A stretch of DNA of 64,000 nt from Paenibacillus pabuli (lineage in GTDB: Bacteria; Bacillota; Bacilli; Paenibacillales; Paenibacillaceae): assembly GCF_023101145.1 (NCBI RefSeq), contig NZ_CP073714.1, forward strand, positions 5,456,001 through 5,520,000, in the 5' to 3' direction. Each line of letters opens with the position of its first letter. Within the stretch, counting starts at the first letter, position 1. The notes under the pieces were generated by a model that had not been told where the DNA came from, searched no databases, and was given only the letters and a program-made list of their open reading frames with translations. Positions 51,600-59,851 of this stretch are shown piece by piece. A program made the position numbers and the translations under genes.

Positions 51600-54500
51600 T
51601 TAGTAGCGATTATAAATTCCGCCTATTCGTTCTGCTATTCTTTGAAAATATATATCCATTGCCTTATCTATCATTCCTGCTTTGTATAGATTGTTGAATG
51701 TGGGGTCCGCTTTCAACTCGGTCTGTACGAATTGATAAACAAATTCCATATGTTTTCCGTCAACTTTCCACCCCTCAGTTCCTCTCTTCATAATATAGAT
51801 CTTCCCGTTCGGAGTTACTGCTCTCATTTCTGCCATATTGAAATCCACAGCAGTTTCCATATCTTGTATACTAAATGACCCATTTTTGGGATGATTATGA
51901 GTAAATATTGCATCCTTACCTAAGTGCCTATAAGGGTTAAGATTTATAGCACTTTCAGTACCAATAATTATATCTCCTAGTAAATTTCCGTGTTTATCAA
52001 AAAATTGACCATGTTCTAACGGTAAATTTTTAATATCGTTCTCTGTTTCAGTAACATTTTTTAGTATTTTAGCTTGTCCCGTCCCCTCAGTGCCTTCCGT
52101 ATTTTCCTTCGGTTTGTTTGTGTCCTGTTCTCCCTCTGGTTTTGGTGGCTTGGGTGGTTTAGTGTCCGCTTCAGGATTACCCTCAACCTTATTTGGCAGA
52201 GATTTCTTCCATGAATTCACTTCATTTGGAGTCGCATTTTTTTCCGGATTCGTCTTAGTTTCGGTACTTCCTGGTTTCTGTTTTGGTGGCTTCTGATCAC
52301 TACCCGCTTGGTTAGGTTTAGTTTCAGGCTCACCTTCTGTTTTACCACCAGAACTTGCTTGTCCCGTTTTTTTCGACTTATCCCCGCTCCAATCGTTTCC
52401 TCCACCAGAAACAATCCTCATTTTCTGGCCGTCTGTCCATTTCTTCTTCGCAAATGTCGCGGCTTTTTTAAATCCGTTACCAACAACTTGCATGACCTTT
52501 CCTTCAATGTCTGGCGTTCTGACCCTTAGATTACCGCCAATCATCGTTCCGTTCTCTATTAAATCGCGATGCATTTCATGATCGTAGATCATCTCTACGA
52601 ATTTCTCATCGCTAATCGGATTGTAAATCAATTGAGTTACATATTCCATTTGTTCCAATGTCAGGTCCTGACGCAACCAAAAATTATAATCTTTTACCTC
52701 CTCGACAGTAATATTATGATATATGCCAGCCCTGTCTAATGCCCATGAAATTTCTTGGTAGTAAGGGGAAAAGAAGGTTTGATGTTGAACATCGTCTTTC
52801 TCCACACTCTCGAAAAAGTCCAGCGACTTCTGCAGGTCACGCTGGACTTTTTCACGCGCCCACTTCTCACGGAAGTAACTCGGAATCTGCTCATAAGCAC
52901 GACTAATCTCCTTGTTCTGTTGTTCCAACTTCTTAAAGAAATCGGTCCCCGAAGTCGATGTAGTCAGCTCTTTGGCGGCCGTCAGCATTTTACCAAGCAT
53001 CGTCCATTTTGCTTCGTTCTCCTGCTGTTGCATTTCAGCAAAACCATTCAAGAGTCGTTCCAGCAAATTCAGCCCTGAAGGCTTGAAAGAGCCTATCTTC
53101 GGTACACTCGCGATGAGACCCGTGGCCACGGCGGCGATACCAGCACCGACGGCGGTTTGAGCAGCAATACCTCCTAGCGCCCCCATGATTGGAATCATAG
53201 CAGTGATGGCCAGTGCAGCTCCAACCAAGGATCCATCCTTCGGGTTCGTCGTCGAGGCCTGCGTCACTCCAGCAGCCTCTGCGGCTGCTGCGGCCTGAGC
53301 CGCTTCGTACTCCTCAATCGGCATCAGCGGTGGCTCTGGCTCTGGTGGCAGATCCGCCACATGAACAGGCGCTTTGTTGCTGCCCTCCTGTTGCAGCAGG
53401 CCAGCTCGCACATTGGCCTCCCCGTCCAGAATGAAGCTGCCACCTCCACCAAGCAGCCATATCGCTTCCGATGCAGTGGCCTCGATCTTTCCGGCTGCAA
53501 GCAGGATATTGCTACCCTGAATCGACAGATGTCCCGGACTATCCAATAGTACACCCTGCCCATTCAAGGTAATCGTTATCCCGGATCCGGCTTGCAGCGT
53601 AACCTCCTCAGGCGACATCCCGATAGAGCTTCCGGCAGGATGCCCCCAGACTTTATGCTCTGTCCCTCCGTTAGCTGATCGTTTACCCTCAGAGATAGAA
53701 TGACGAATGTACGCTCCGGATTCCAGACCACTTGGAAAATATAATTCCACCTGATCCCCGATCTCCGGCATCATGTATAATCCGCTATGCCCTTCCGCAG
53801 CATAGGCTGGCGCGACCGGGTAAGGACAGGCAGCCCCTTGCGTCATCGGGCCCTCGTCCATTGGTAATTCGATCTGGACGTGGTCATGAATGACGCGGAC
53901 CACCTCGCCATACAACGATAACCCAATCAGGTCTGACAGGTCGCATCTTGGCACGCGAATCTGTTCCTCGGGTACCATGCGATAGGTCGTCATGAGCAGC
54001 CCGGATTCCAGGCGCGAATGGGCATACACCACGGTCATTTCCCTGCTATCGGGCAATTCGACCTTGTCTCCGAGTGCATAGGTATCGGTACTTTCCATCG
54101 TATACTGCAATACGCCTTGCGTGCCCTTCGGTCCATGGATGAGATATCGATCTTCCGTTCCGGAGCCGCGCCAGTCGATTCCGCCCAGCTCTTTACGCAC
54201 TTGATAGTGCTTGTCTTGCGGCCACTTCCACAGCTTGCCCGTGGGTAAACCGATAAACAGCTTGGGTGACGCCGCCGTGATTTCGGGAACCAACACCGTG
54301 CCGAATCGCGAGGCAAGCCGGCGCAGAAACATCCAATCGGTTTCTTTATATTGTAGAACAAGTCCGCTCAATGCGGTATCCCCAGTAACTTGATCTATGA
54401 CATCCGAATAGCGGTAGGATTTCATGATGAACTGAATCAGTTCCTTGAACGTCCAGCCTCTGTTTTGAAAGGCTCGTTCCTCAATTCGGATATCCATTTG

Positions 54501-54830
54501 ATAGGAGTTGGACAAGGCTTCAAGCTCGAATCGATAGACCCCTCCCGACAAATGAACCGAGAGCGAGGTCATTACGCCATGGAAGAGTCTCCTCACCGAT
54601 CTGCCAGTTTCATCGACTTGTCTGAGCACGATAGATTCCCCTTCAGCCTGAACCTGAAGAATGCCCGGCCCATCCTCTTCCGGAACTATACCGCTGACGT
54701 AGAGTTTCGCATGCTCGTTCACTTGGCGGGTAATTTGCACGCCTTCTAGCCACTGTGCACGATAAGGCCAATATAGACGAAGTTGTTCATATCCGATACT
54801 ATCCGATTTCTTCTCCGTAATTTCACTCAT
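51600..54830 (-). CDS. VgrG-like spike protein fused to a JAB-like toxin
   Basis: The protein has 1076 residues. In order: gpD-like (late control D) part, about 1-300 (YQMDIRIEERAFQNRGWTFK, YKETDWMFLRRLASRFGTVL); gp5-type OB fold about 305-400 (YGEVVRVIHDHVQIELPMDE); needle part to about 480; Pro-rich linker PPEPEPPLMPIEEYEAAQ; a hydrophobic Gly/Ala stretch about 538-577; a helical region to about 790; a Lys/Pro/Glu/Ser linker about 800-910; GTEGTG junction; toxin domain about 917-1076 with IFTHNHPKNGSFSIQDMETA. HxH..S..D is the pattern of JAB/MPN-type metalloproteins, with one residue less than usual. ATG overlaps the DUF4280 gene. It is the only complete tip gene here. Confidence 0.88.
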   Translation of the reverse strand: MSEITEKKSDSIGYEQLRLYWPYRAQWLEGVQITRQVNEHAKLYVSGIVPEEDGPGILQVQAEGESIVLRQVDETGRSVRRLFHGVMTSLSVHLSGGVYRFELEALSNSYQMDIRIEERAFQNRGWTFKELIQFIMKSYRYSDVIDQVTGDTALSGLVLQYKETDWMFLRRLASRFGTVLVPEITAASPKLFIGLPTGKLWKWPQDKHYQVRKELGGIDWRGSGTEDRYLIHGPKGTQGVLQYTMESTDTYALGDKVELPDSREMTVVYAHSRLESGLLMTTYRMVPEEQIRVPRCDLSDLIGLSLYGEVVRVIHDHVQIELPMDEGPMTQGAACPYPVAPAYAAEGHSGLYMMPEIGDQVELYFPSGLESGAYIRHSISEGKRSANGGTEHKVWGHPAGSSIGMSPEEVTLQAGSGITITLNGQGVLLDSPGHLSIQGSNILLAAGKIEATASEAIWLLGGGGSFILDGEANVRAGLLQQEGSNKAPVHVADLPPEPEPPLMPIEEYEAAQAAAAAEAAGVTQASTTNPKDGSLVGAALAITAMIPIMGALGGIAAQTAVGAGIAAVATGLIASVPKIGSFKPSGLNLLERLLNGFAEMQQQENEAKWTMLGKMLTAAKELTTSTSGTDFFKKLEQQNKEISRAYEQIPSYFREKWAREKVQRDLQKSLDFFESVEKDDVQHQTFFSPYYQEISWALDRAGIYHNITVEEVKDYNFWLRQDLTLEQMEYVTQLIYNPISDEKFVEMIYDHEMHRDLIENGTMIGGNLRVRTPDIEGKVMQVVGNGFKKAATFAKKKWTDGQKMRIVSGGGNDWSGDKSKKTGQASSGGKTEGEPETKPNQAGSDQKPPKQKPGSTETKTNPEKNATPNEVNSWKKSLPNKVEGNPEADTKPPKPPKPEGEQDTNKPKENTEGTEGTGQAKILKNVTETENDIKNLPLEHGQFFDKHGNLLGDIIIGTESAINLNPYRHLGKDAIFTHNHPKNGSFSIQDMETAVDFNMAEMRAVTPNGKIYIMKRGTEGWKVDGKHMEFVYQFVQTELKADPTFNNLYKAGMIDKAMDIYFQRIAERIGGIYNRY
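52083..53460. repeat. 1.4-kb direct repeat with 44275-45651
   Basis: The needle-linker-hydrophobic-helical-linker part of the intact tip gene is almost identical in DNA to 44275-45651, apart from a divergent patch near 53030-53060 (against 45220-45250). The first part (52983-53947) is also close to 41926-42893. The shared DNA ends near the GTEGTG codons, just before the toxin domain. Confidence 0.88.
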
Positions 54831-54832
54831 CG

Positions 54833-55267
54833 TCAAAAGTCCAACTGCTGTCCGTCATTCTCTATGATGATATCTCCGCCATACAGACACTTGTGCGTAC
54901 AGTGACTGAGCAGTGCAGCTTTCCCTTCCACTTTGGTATCTCCCTTTCCATGAAGCCAAGGCATGGTCAGCACGGGAACGCAAGGCGCTTTTTTAACCCC
55001 ATAGATGTCAACCATCGTGCTTGCCGCCACTACTGGATTAATTGGATTGGAACAGTTACCGAACGATCCAATATGAATACCTGGAACATAATCCTCGACA
55101 GTCATCTTCGCCTTCCCCTTGATATATACGCCATGACTGAACGGTATCTTCAATCGTGTACGCTGCGTCCCGCAATTGCATTTAAGTATTGCTCCTGCAA
55201 CGACATAGCTTTTAGAGGCTTCTCCAGCCGTATGAATCTGGGCATCCTGATCTTGACTTCGCGCCAT
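54833..55267 (-). CDS. DUF4280 PAAR-like spike protein
   Basis: The protein has 144 residues from ATG 55267 (an ATG directly before it is also possible), with GGGGAGG upstream. Seen: YVVAGAILKCNCGTQRTRLK, the PAAR-like IHIGSFGNCSNPINPVVAAS, CVPVLTMPWLHGKGDTKVEG and LLSHCTHKCLYGGDI. This is the DUF4280 family, which takes the place of PAAR at the tip of VgrG-like spikes in Bacillota and others. The Cys/His residues may bind a metal. It overlaps the VgrG-toxin gene. Confidence 0.9.
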   Translation of the reverse strand: MARSQDQDAQIHTAGEASKSYVVAGAILKCNCGTQRTRLKIPFSHGVYIKGKAKMTVEDYVPGIHIGSFGNCSNPINPVVAASTMVDIYGVKKAPCVPVLTMPWLHGKGDTKVEGKAALLSHCTHKCLYGGDIIIENDGQQLDF

Positions 55268-55282
55268 CATAACCTCCCCTTT

Positions 55283-55798
55283 CTAATTCGTTTGTTCCGA
55301 GTCCAACGGAATGAATTGTACTCCTGCGACATCTCGCCGCAGAATGCTCTCCGACAACGCTAGATTGACAATGATCACGGTTTCGCGCAGCTCCATCAAT
55401 TGGAACAGAGGTACCTCCGGGAAATCTCGCTTCAATACGATCCGCTCCAGACTTCCATCCATGCGCCGACGGGTATGAGGAGATAATACGTTTGCCAGTG
55501 CAGGAGGCTGAATGGCCCAATACGTCTCTTGGGTCATTCGCTCCTTGTCCGTTAATACGGTAGCCCTTCGCTTAAGCTGAGGACAATACAATATAAGTGT
55601 TTCAAGCAATTGATCTGAAACCAATGGGACAGGCTGTTCCAAATAATCCGTATAATCCACATGGAATCCACTTCGCACATAAAGGTTAATCGCGGTATGC
55701 TCACTGCCAGAATCATGAAAAGCCTGATTCCAGACCCTGCGTTGCAGTTCTCCGACAGGCTCTGTCTCTACGCGGTGTATCCATCTGGGGTCGGCCAT
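55283..55798 (-). CDS. Unknown protein of the spike operon
   Basis: The protein has 171 residues. Its ATG overlaps the stop of the pentapeptide-repeat gene (TAATG). No domain was recognised: WIHRVETEPVGELQRRVWNQ at the start, VPLFQLMELRETVIIVNLAL near residue 135. No signal peptide or membrane helix. Its place between two effector-related genes suggests an accessory or adaptor role (inference). Confidence 0.7.
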   Translation of the reverse strand: MADPRWIHRVETEPVGELQRRVWNQAFHDSGSEHTAINLYVRSGFHVDYTDYLEQPVPLVSDQLLETLILYCPQLKRRATVLTDKERMTQETYWAIQPPALANVLSPHTRRRMDGSLERIVLKRDFPEVPLFQLMELRETVIIVNLALSESILRRDVAGVQFIPLDSEQTN

Positions 55799-56904
55799 TA
55801 GACGAAAGTATCGGATAACCCTCGCCTCCTCTCGACATCGTCAAAAATCGCACCCTCCACATCAGCACCCTCCCATAACGTATCGGTCAGATTGGCTCCA
55901 CGGAATATGGCTCCACGGAGGCGTGCCCCTCGGAAGTCAGCACCTGAAAGGTTTGCATTTTCGAAGTTAAGCGCATCGTACTCTGGCCCCTGAGCGAGTC
56001 CTTCCGGATGTCCCGTCTCCCCGATTACCTCCTTGAAAACAGCTCTTTCCAGAGAACACCCGCTGAAATCTGCCCCATATAGAATGCTTCCAGTGAAATC
56101 AGTATCCTCCAGACTACAATTGCGCCAACGTGACCCTATCAGGACACAGCGTTGAAAATAAGTAGAATGCATATCGATACGATCAAAACGGCTGTAACGA
56201 AAATCCAGATCGCTGCATTCCATTTTGCTCATATCCAGTCCCTGAAAGTGCGCATACATGACCTCCAGACCATCACTTTCTTCCAATGCCTCACCAATCT
56301 CCTCAATGCTCCTATTCCTTTGATCAAGACGAAATACGCACTCGCTGGCATCCAAGTATTCTCCCACACGTACTTCAAATATCTGTTCCAGATCCATAAG
56401 GGAGTTCCATTCGAAATCCTCCAGCGCGCGACAGCTACGGCGTATAAAATGTACAAGATACCGATTCACCAACGCCGCTTCCTGTAGCATGATTCGGTCC
56501 AGTTCTACCGTTGTAACGGTTCCTTGATAGTGAGGGAGTTCTTCTCTTAATCTATTGAGCATCCGTTCAAGACACTCATAGGCCCAGTGGGAAGAATAGA
56601 ATGAACGGATGGGTGTTCGATCCAGCAACCATGAAGCATCGTATGCTTCGACCAGGACATTCATCGCCCCTCCAAGAAGTTCTGTTCGCAGCATAGAATA
56701 TTGAATGTAAGCGATCCGTCCTTTCGCTCCACGCTTTTGCACATCGCTGACTTCCTGAATCATAAACCTGAAATGACTCAAGAACTCGGCTGTCAATTCC
56801 GCATGCCTTGTATGCAGCGTATGCTGCAAATCATCCATAAGCTTGTCCCGCGCAGGTTTCACCTGATGGGTATAAAAATGTAATACAGATTCCTTGCGAA
56901 CCAT
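55798..56904 (-). CDS. Pentapeptide-repeat protein
   Basis: The protein has 368 residues. The first 200 are helical and charged (PARDKLMDDLQHTLHTRHAE). From about 210 come repeats of the A(D/N)LxX type: DLDFRYSRFDRIDMHSTYFQ, DTDFTGSILYGADFSGCSLE, ANLSGADFRGARLRGAIFRG, ANLTDTLWEGADVEGAIFDD, about 15 in two blocks. This gives a right-handed beta-helix. Pentapeptide proteins are found as components of such spike loci; whether it is a chaperone, effector or structural part is open. Confidence 0.85.
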   Translation of the reverse strand: MVRKESVLHFYTHQVKPARDKLMDDLQHTLHTRHAELTAEFLSHFRFMIQEVSDVQKRGAKGRIAYIQYSMLRTELLGGAMNVLVEAYDASWLLDRTPIRSFYSSHWAYECLERMLNRLREELPHYQGTVTTVELDRIMLQEAALVNRYLVHFIRRSCRALEDFEWNSLMDLEQIFEVRVGEYLDASECVFRLDQRNRSIEEIGEALEESDGLEVMYAHFQGLDMSKMECSDLDFRYSRFDRIDMHSTYFQRCVLIGSRWRNCSLEDTDFTGSILYGADFSGCSLERAVFKEVIGETGHPEGLAQGPEYDALNFENANLSGADFRGARLRGAIFRGANLTDTLWEGADVEGAIFDDVERRRGLSDTFV

Positions 56905-56941
56905 TGGAACTTCCCCCTCCTGCCCTTTCTGTCATACCATG

Positions 56942-58357
56942 CTAGTTGGCTTTCACTTCCGATCCACTCATTTTTGCCTGTCCATCCAATTTGAACGTTC
57001 CTCCTCCACCTTCGAGCAACAATTGCGAATCAGCAGATAACGTTATTTTCTTCCCGGCTTTGAGCGAGATATTGCCCCCAGCAGACATCCGAACCTGCTG
57101 GCTTCCGATGATCTGGATGCCCTCGTCCCCGCTGAGCCGAATGAACACCTCGCCCTCTTTACTGCTAATGGAAATGGAATCTGGTGTCAGTCTGATTTCC
57201 TTTCCATAGGGCGTTCGGAAAATTTTATGGTCCGGTTTGTTCAATTGGTTCGTTCCGGTTATCTGGTTATCCAGACGAGGTGCTCCTGTCGCGTAGGCCT
57301 CTTCTTCATTTTGCGTTGGAAAATAGACAGCGACTGGATCCCCCACTTCAGGCATGACATACCAACCTGTCTGCCCCTCTGCAATGTAAGGCGACTGATA
57401 CAGCAGCCACAACGCTTCCTCTTCCTCCTGTTGTTCATCACAGTCCAGCTGCACTCTGACATGACCGCCATGTACTGAAAGGATACGACCAAGCAATGAG
57501 CTTCCAGCAATTAATGGATTGTAATATGTCTTTTGTCGCAGTCCTCTATGAAGGCTAAGTACATATTGGTGTTTCACGATCCCTCCCACAAGCTCGGTAT
57601 ATGCCTCAGTCACGTATAGGCTCCTGCCCCGGAAAGTAATATGGTGTCCAAGCTCCATGACCTGGTCTGTCTCGATTTCGTATATAATGAAGTCCGATTC
57701 ATTGACCTTTAACGTATCGTTTTCTGTAAAGTACATGAATGGCGTCATATTTTTGCGGATTGTATAGCGTGTATTGTCTAGGTCAATTGAATTTCCGTGC
57801 TCAAAGACGCCAAAATAAAATTTTGGGCTATCAAACTGGGCGGCAGGCATCAAGCTAGTGTGAAATCGAGAAGCAAGTCTCCTGAGAAATGCCCAATCCG
57901 TTTCTTGATATTGCACAGCAACCTTAGCGATCTTGGCCCCGCCTGTTCCCTCATCAATTACATCAAGTCCCGGATAGTGCTGATCCAGTTCCTTTAGCAA
58001 ATCGGGCAACGTCATTTTGACATTTTGAAACGTTCGCGTCCTTTTTGTAATATCCATCCGGTATGTATGCGAGATAGCCTCCACTTGGAGCGTATATACA
58101 CCTCTCACAACCTGCACTTCAACAGATAACGGAATGCCTTTGAACAACGGACTTTTGTTTCCATCCTCATCTTTTTGCCATACTTCAATGGAAGTATCAC
58201 GGTCCGTTACATCGACATAGCGATCTTTCCATTCTTCGGACACCATACCCTTAAACACGAGCCGAGTGTGCTCATTCATCTTTTTGCGGATCGTAAGTTC
58301 TTGCAAATGCAGCAGTTCATATGGTTCAATAAGCAGATTCTCATAAGTCAGACTCAT
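56942..58357 (-). CDS. VgrG-like (phage late control D/gp5) protein without toxin
   Basis: The protein has 471 residues from ATG 58357 (AAAGGAG upstream). Seen: gpD-like part with TYRMDITKRTRTFQNVKMTL and YQETDWAFLRRLASRFHTSL (the same block as in the toxin fusion), OB fold LLGRILSVHGGHVRVQLDCD, then a needle end with ISLKAGKKITLSADSQLLLE and GGGTFKLDGQAKMSG. It ends where the tip of the larger gene goes on into the linker and toxin. It may form the spike with, or instead of, the toxin fusion. Confidence 0.9.
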   Translation of the reverse strand: MSLTYENLLIEPYELLHLQELTIRKKMNEHTRLVFKGMVSEEWKDRYVDVTDRDTSIEVWQKDEDGNKSPLFKGIPLSVEVQVVRGVYTLQVEAISHTYRMDITKRTRTFQNVKMTLPDLLKELDQHYPGLDVIDEGTGGAKIAKVAVQYQETDWAFLRRLASRFHTSLMPAAQFDSPKFYFGVFEHGNSIDLDNTRYTIRKNMTPFMYFTENDTLKVNESDFIIYEIETDQVMELGHHITFRGRSLYVTEAYTELVGGIVKHQYVLSLHRGLRQKTYYNPLIAGSSLLGRILSVHGGHVRVQLDCDEQQEEEEALWLLYQSPYIAEGQTGWYVMPEVGDPVAVYFPTQNEEEAYATGAPRLDNQITGTNQLNKPDHKIFRTPYGKEIRLTPDSISISSKEGEVFIRLSGDEGIQIIGSQQVRMSAGGNISLKAGKKITLSADSQLLLEGGGGTFKLDGQAKMSGSEVKAN

Positions 58358-58378
58358 GTTCCCCATCTCCTTTCAGTC

Positions 58379-59014
58379 TCAAAGGATCGCAAGTGAGTTC
58401 AGAATCATCTCGCCAGGCTCCTGCCAATCCCTTTTTTCTTCATCTGTGCAATTAAATCCGTATACAAGAACGGACTGGTCCAAAATCGAAAAACCGATAT
58501 GGTTGTAAATCTGATTATTCAACCCCTGTACGGAAAACTGGCAATAGCCCATGACATGTCCCATTTCCGTAGTACGAACGCCGTGTTTTTCCCATTGTCT
58601 GACAGGCTGCGTTCCGCGAACGACATTCGCCATCGTTTCGGTAAAGGAAGTCAGTTCCGCTTCCGAAATTCGATGCTCCAACCTGTTGAACGTAAAATTG
58701 ACCGTGCCCGAGTCGTTCGTGTAGATCCATTCCGGCCGATGAGACGAAGGATACTTTATGCTCGCTTCCTTCTCTGAAATTAAACGCAACGAACGGGGAA
58801 GGGATATGCTTACCCTACTGTCGTACAACTCAGTGCGTTTTAGAAACACATTCTCCTTTCCAATACGGAGCCTCGCTGGCAGCTCTGCTGAAGCAACAGC
58901 CTGGGATTTATATGCCAATCTAACCGCCTCTTCTACTTCACCATTCTGATCATCCACTTCATTTCCACGTTGGCTATATAATATTGGAATCACTTTGCGA
59001 TCAAGATATTCCAT
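58379..59014 (-). CDS. DcrB-like protein, possible effector chaperone
   Basis: The protein has 211 residues from ATG 59014 (AAAGGAAAG upstream); a TTG at 59050 overlaps the previous stop. Seen: RVSISLPRSLRLISEKEASI, YPSSHRPEWIYTNDSGTVNF and a late IGFSILDQSVLVYGFNCTDE with WQEPGEMILNSLAIL. The alternating beta pattern is like the DcrB/DUF1795 fold that Eag-type chaperones of VgrG-linked effectors use. The likeness is in pattern only. Confidence 0.55.
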   Translation of the reverse strand: MEYLDRKVIPILYSQRGNEVDDQNGEVEEAVRLAYKSQAVASAELPARLRIGKENVFLKRTELYDSRVSISLPRSLRLISEKEASIKYPSSHRPEWIYTNDSGTVNFTFNRLEHRISEAELTSFTETMANVVRGTQPVRQWEKHGVRTTEMGHVMGYCQFSVQGLNNQIYNHIGFSILDQSVLVYGFNCTDEEKRDWQEPGEMILNSLAIL

Positions 59015-59046
59015 ATGAAGAACACACTTCCTTTCCTTTTGATGAA

Positions 59047-59820
59047 TCAATCCACAATCATTCGATGCGGTCCGCCCACCGGCATACCCGAACGTCCCGT
59101 TCCCCGAGCTGCATTCGCCAGTATACGATCCAGATATCGATGAATCTGAGCATTATCGTATTCTCTGTACTCCAGCCCCAATCGACTGGCAATGTGATGC
59201 AAAATGACGCCGCGCGCAACGGTTCCCTCGTTCAGACACATCATGGCAAAGATAAGCTCCTGAGGGTCCGAGGTTCCCGTTCGAAGCAGCCTTTCTGCAT
59301 AATCTTTCATGACAATCGGGGATAGCGTGCTGGCCCCTTCAGCCGCATAAGCGACATGAATGACATGCAGTGTGTTGAACTCCGTTGCCAAGTCGGCAAA
59401 GGTCTGGTAGTCTCGCCGCAGCCTAGCCCCTTCCTTAAGCTTGAATCGAGCCAGCTCCAACTCACTCGATGTACACGTTGTCTCTTCATCCAAGAGCAGT
59501 TCCGAATGGCTTATCGTCATGTCACTCACGGTCTCCTCCGCGGTAAACCGAAGCTTCAGCACATTGACCCGGCCCGTAGCTTGGTATGCCAGTTCCATAG
59601 GCTCTGTCAGCATGTATAGTCTTCCTTTATGCAGCACCATCCCAGGGGAGACGACCAACTTGTCCGGGAACACTTCTACCTCTGCACCTGCAAGAATGCC
59701 ATCTGCATAACCGTGATAGTACAATTCGATGTAGTCTCTGGGGAAATCGCGTAGTCCCTCCAACATGGATGTTTTCAGAATTCTTCCCTTGTTAAAATGC
59801 GGATACGAATATGTGAACAT
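59047..59820 (-). CDS. Unknown protein of the spike operon
   Basis: The protein has 257 residues; GAAAGGAGGG lies before ATG. Seen: YIELYYHGYADGILAGAEVE, VVSPGMVLHKGRLYMLTEPM and then mixed helices ending RGTGRSGMPVGGPHRMIVD. The first half has a baseplate/tail-protein feel (V-x-PGxxxxxGxxY pattern), but no named family was recognised. Confidence 0.7.
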   Translation of the reverse strand: MFTYSYPHFNKGRILKTSMLEGLRDFPRDYIELYYHGYADGILAGAEVEVFPDKLVVSPGMVLHKGRLYMLTEPMELAYQATGRVNVLKLRFTAEETVSDMTISHSELLLDEETTCTSSELELARFKLKEGARLRRDYQTFADLATEFNTLHVIHVAYAAEGASTLSPIVMKDYAERLLRTGTSDPQELIFAMMCLNEGTVARGVILHHIASRLGLEYREYDNAQIHRYLDRILANAARGTGRSGMPVGGPHRMIVD

Positions 59821-59851
59821 GAGCGGTGTCCCTCCTTTCTGCTCTTGGTCC

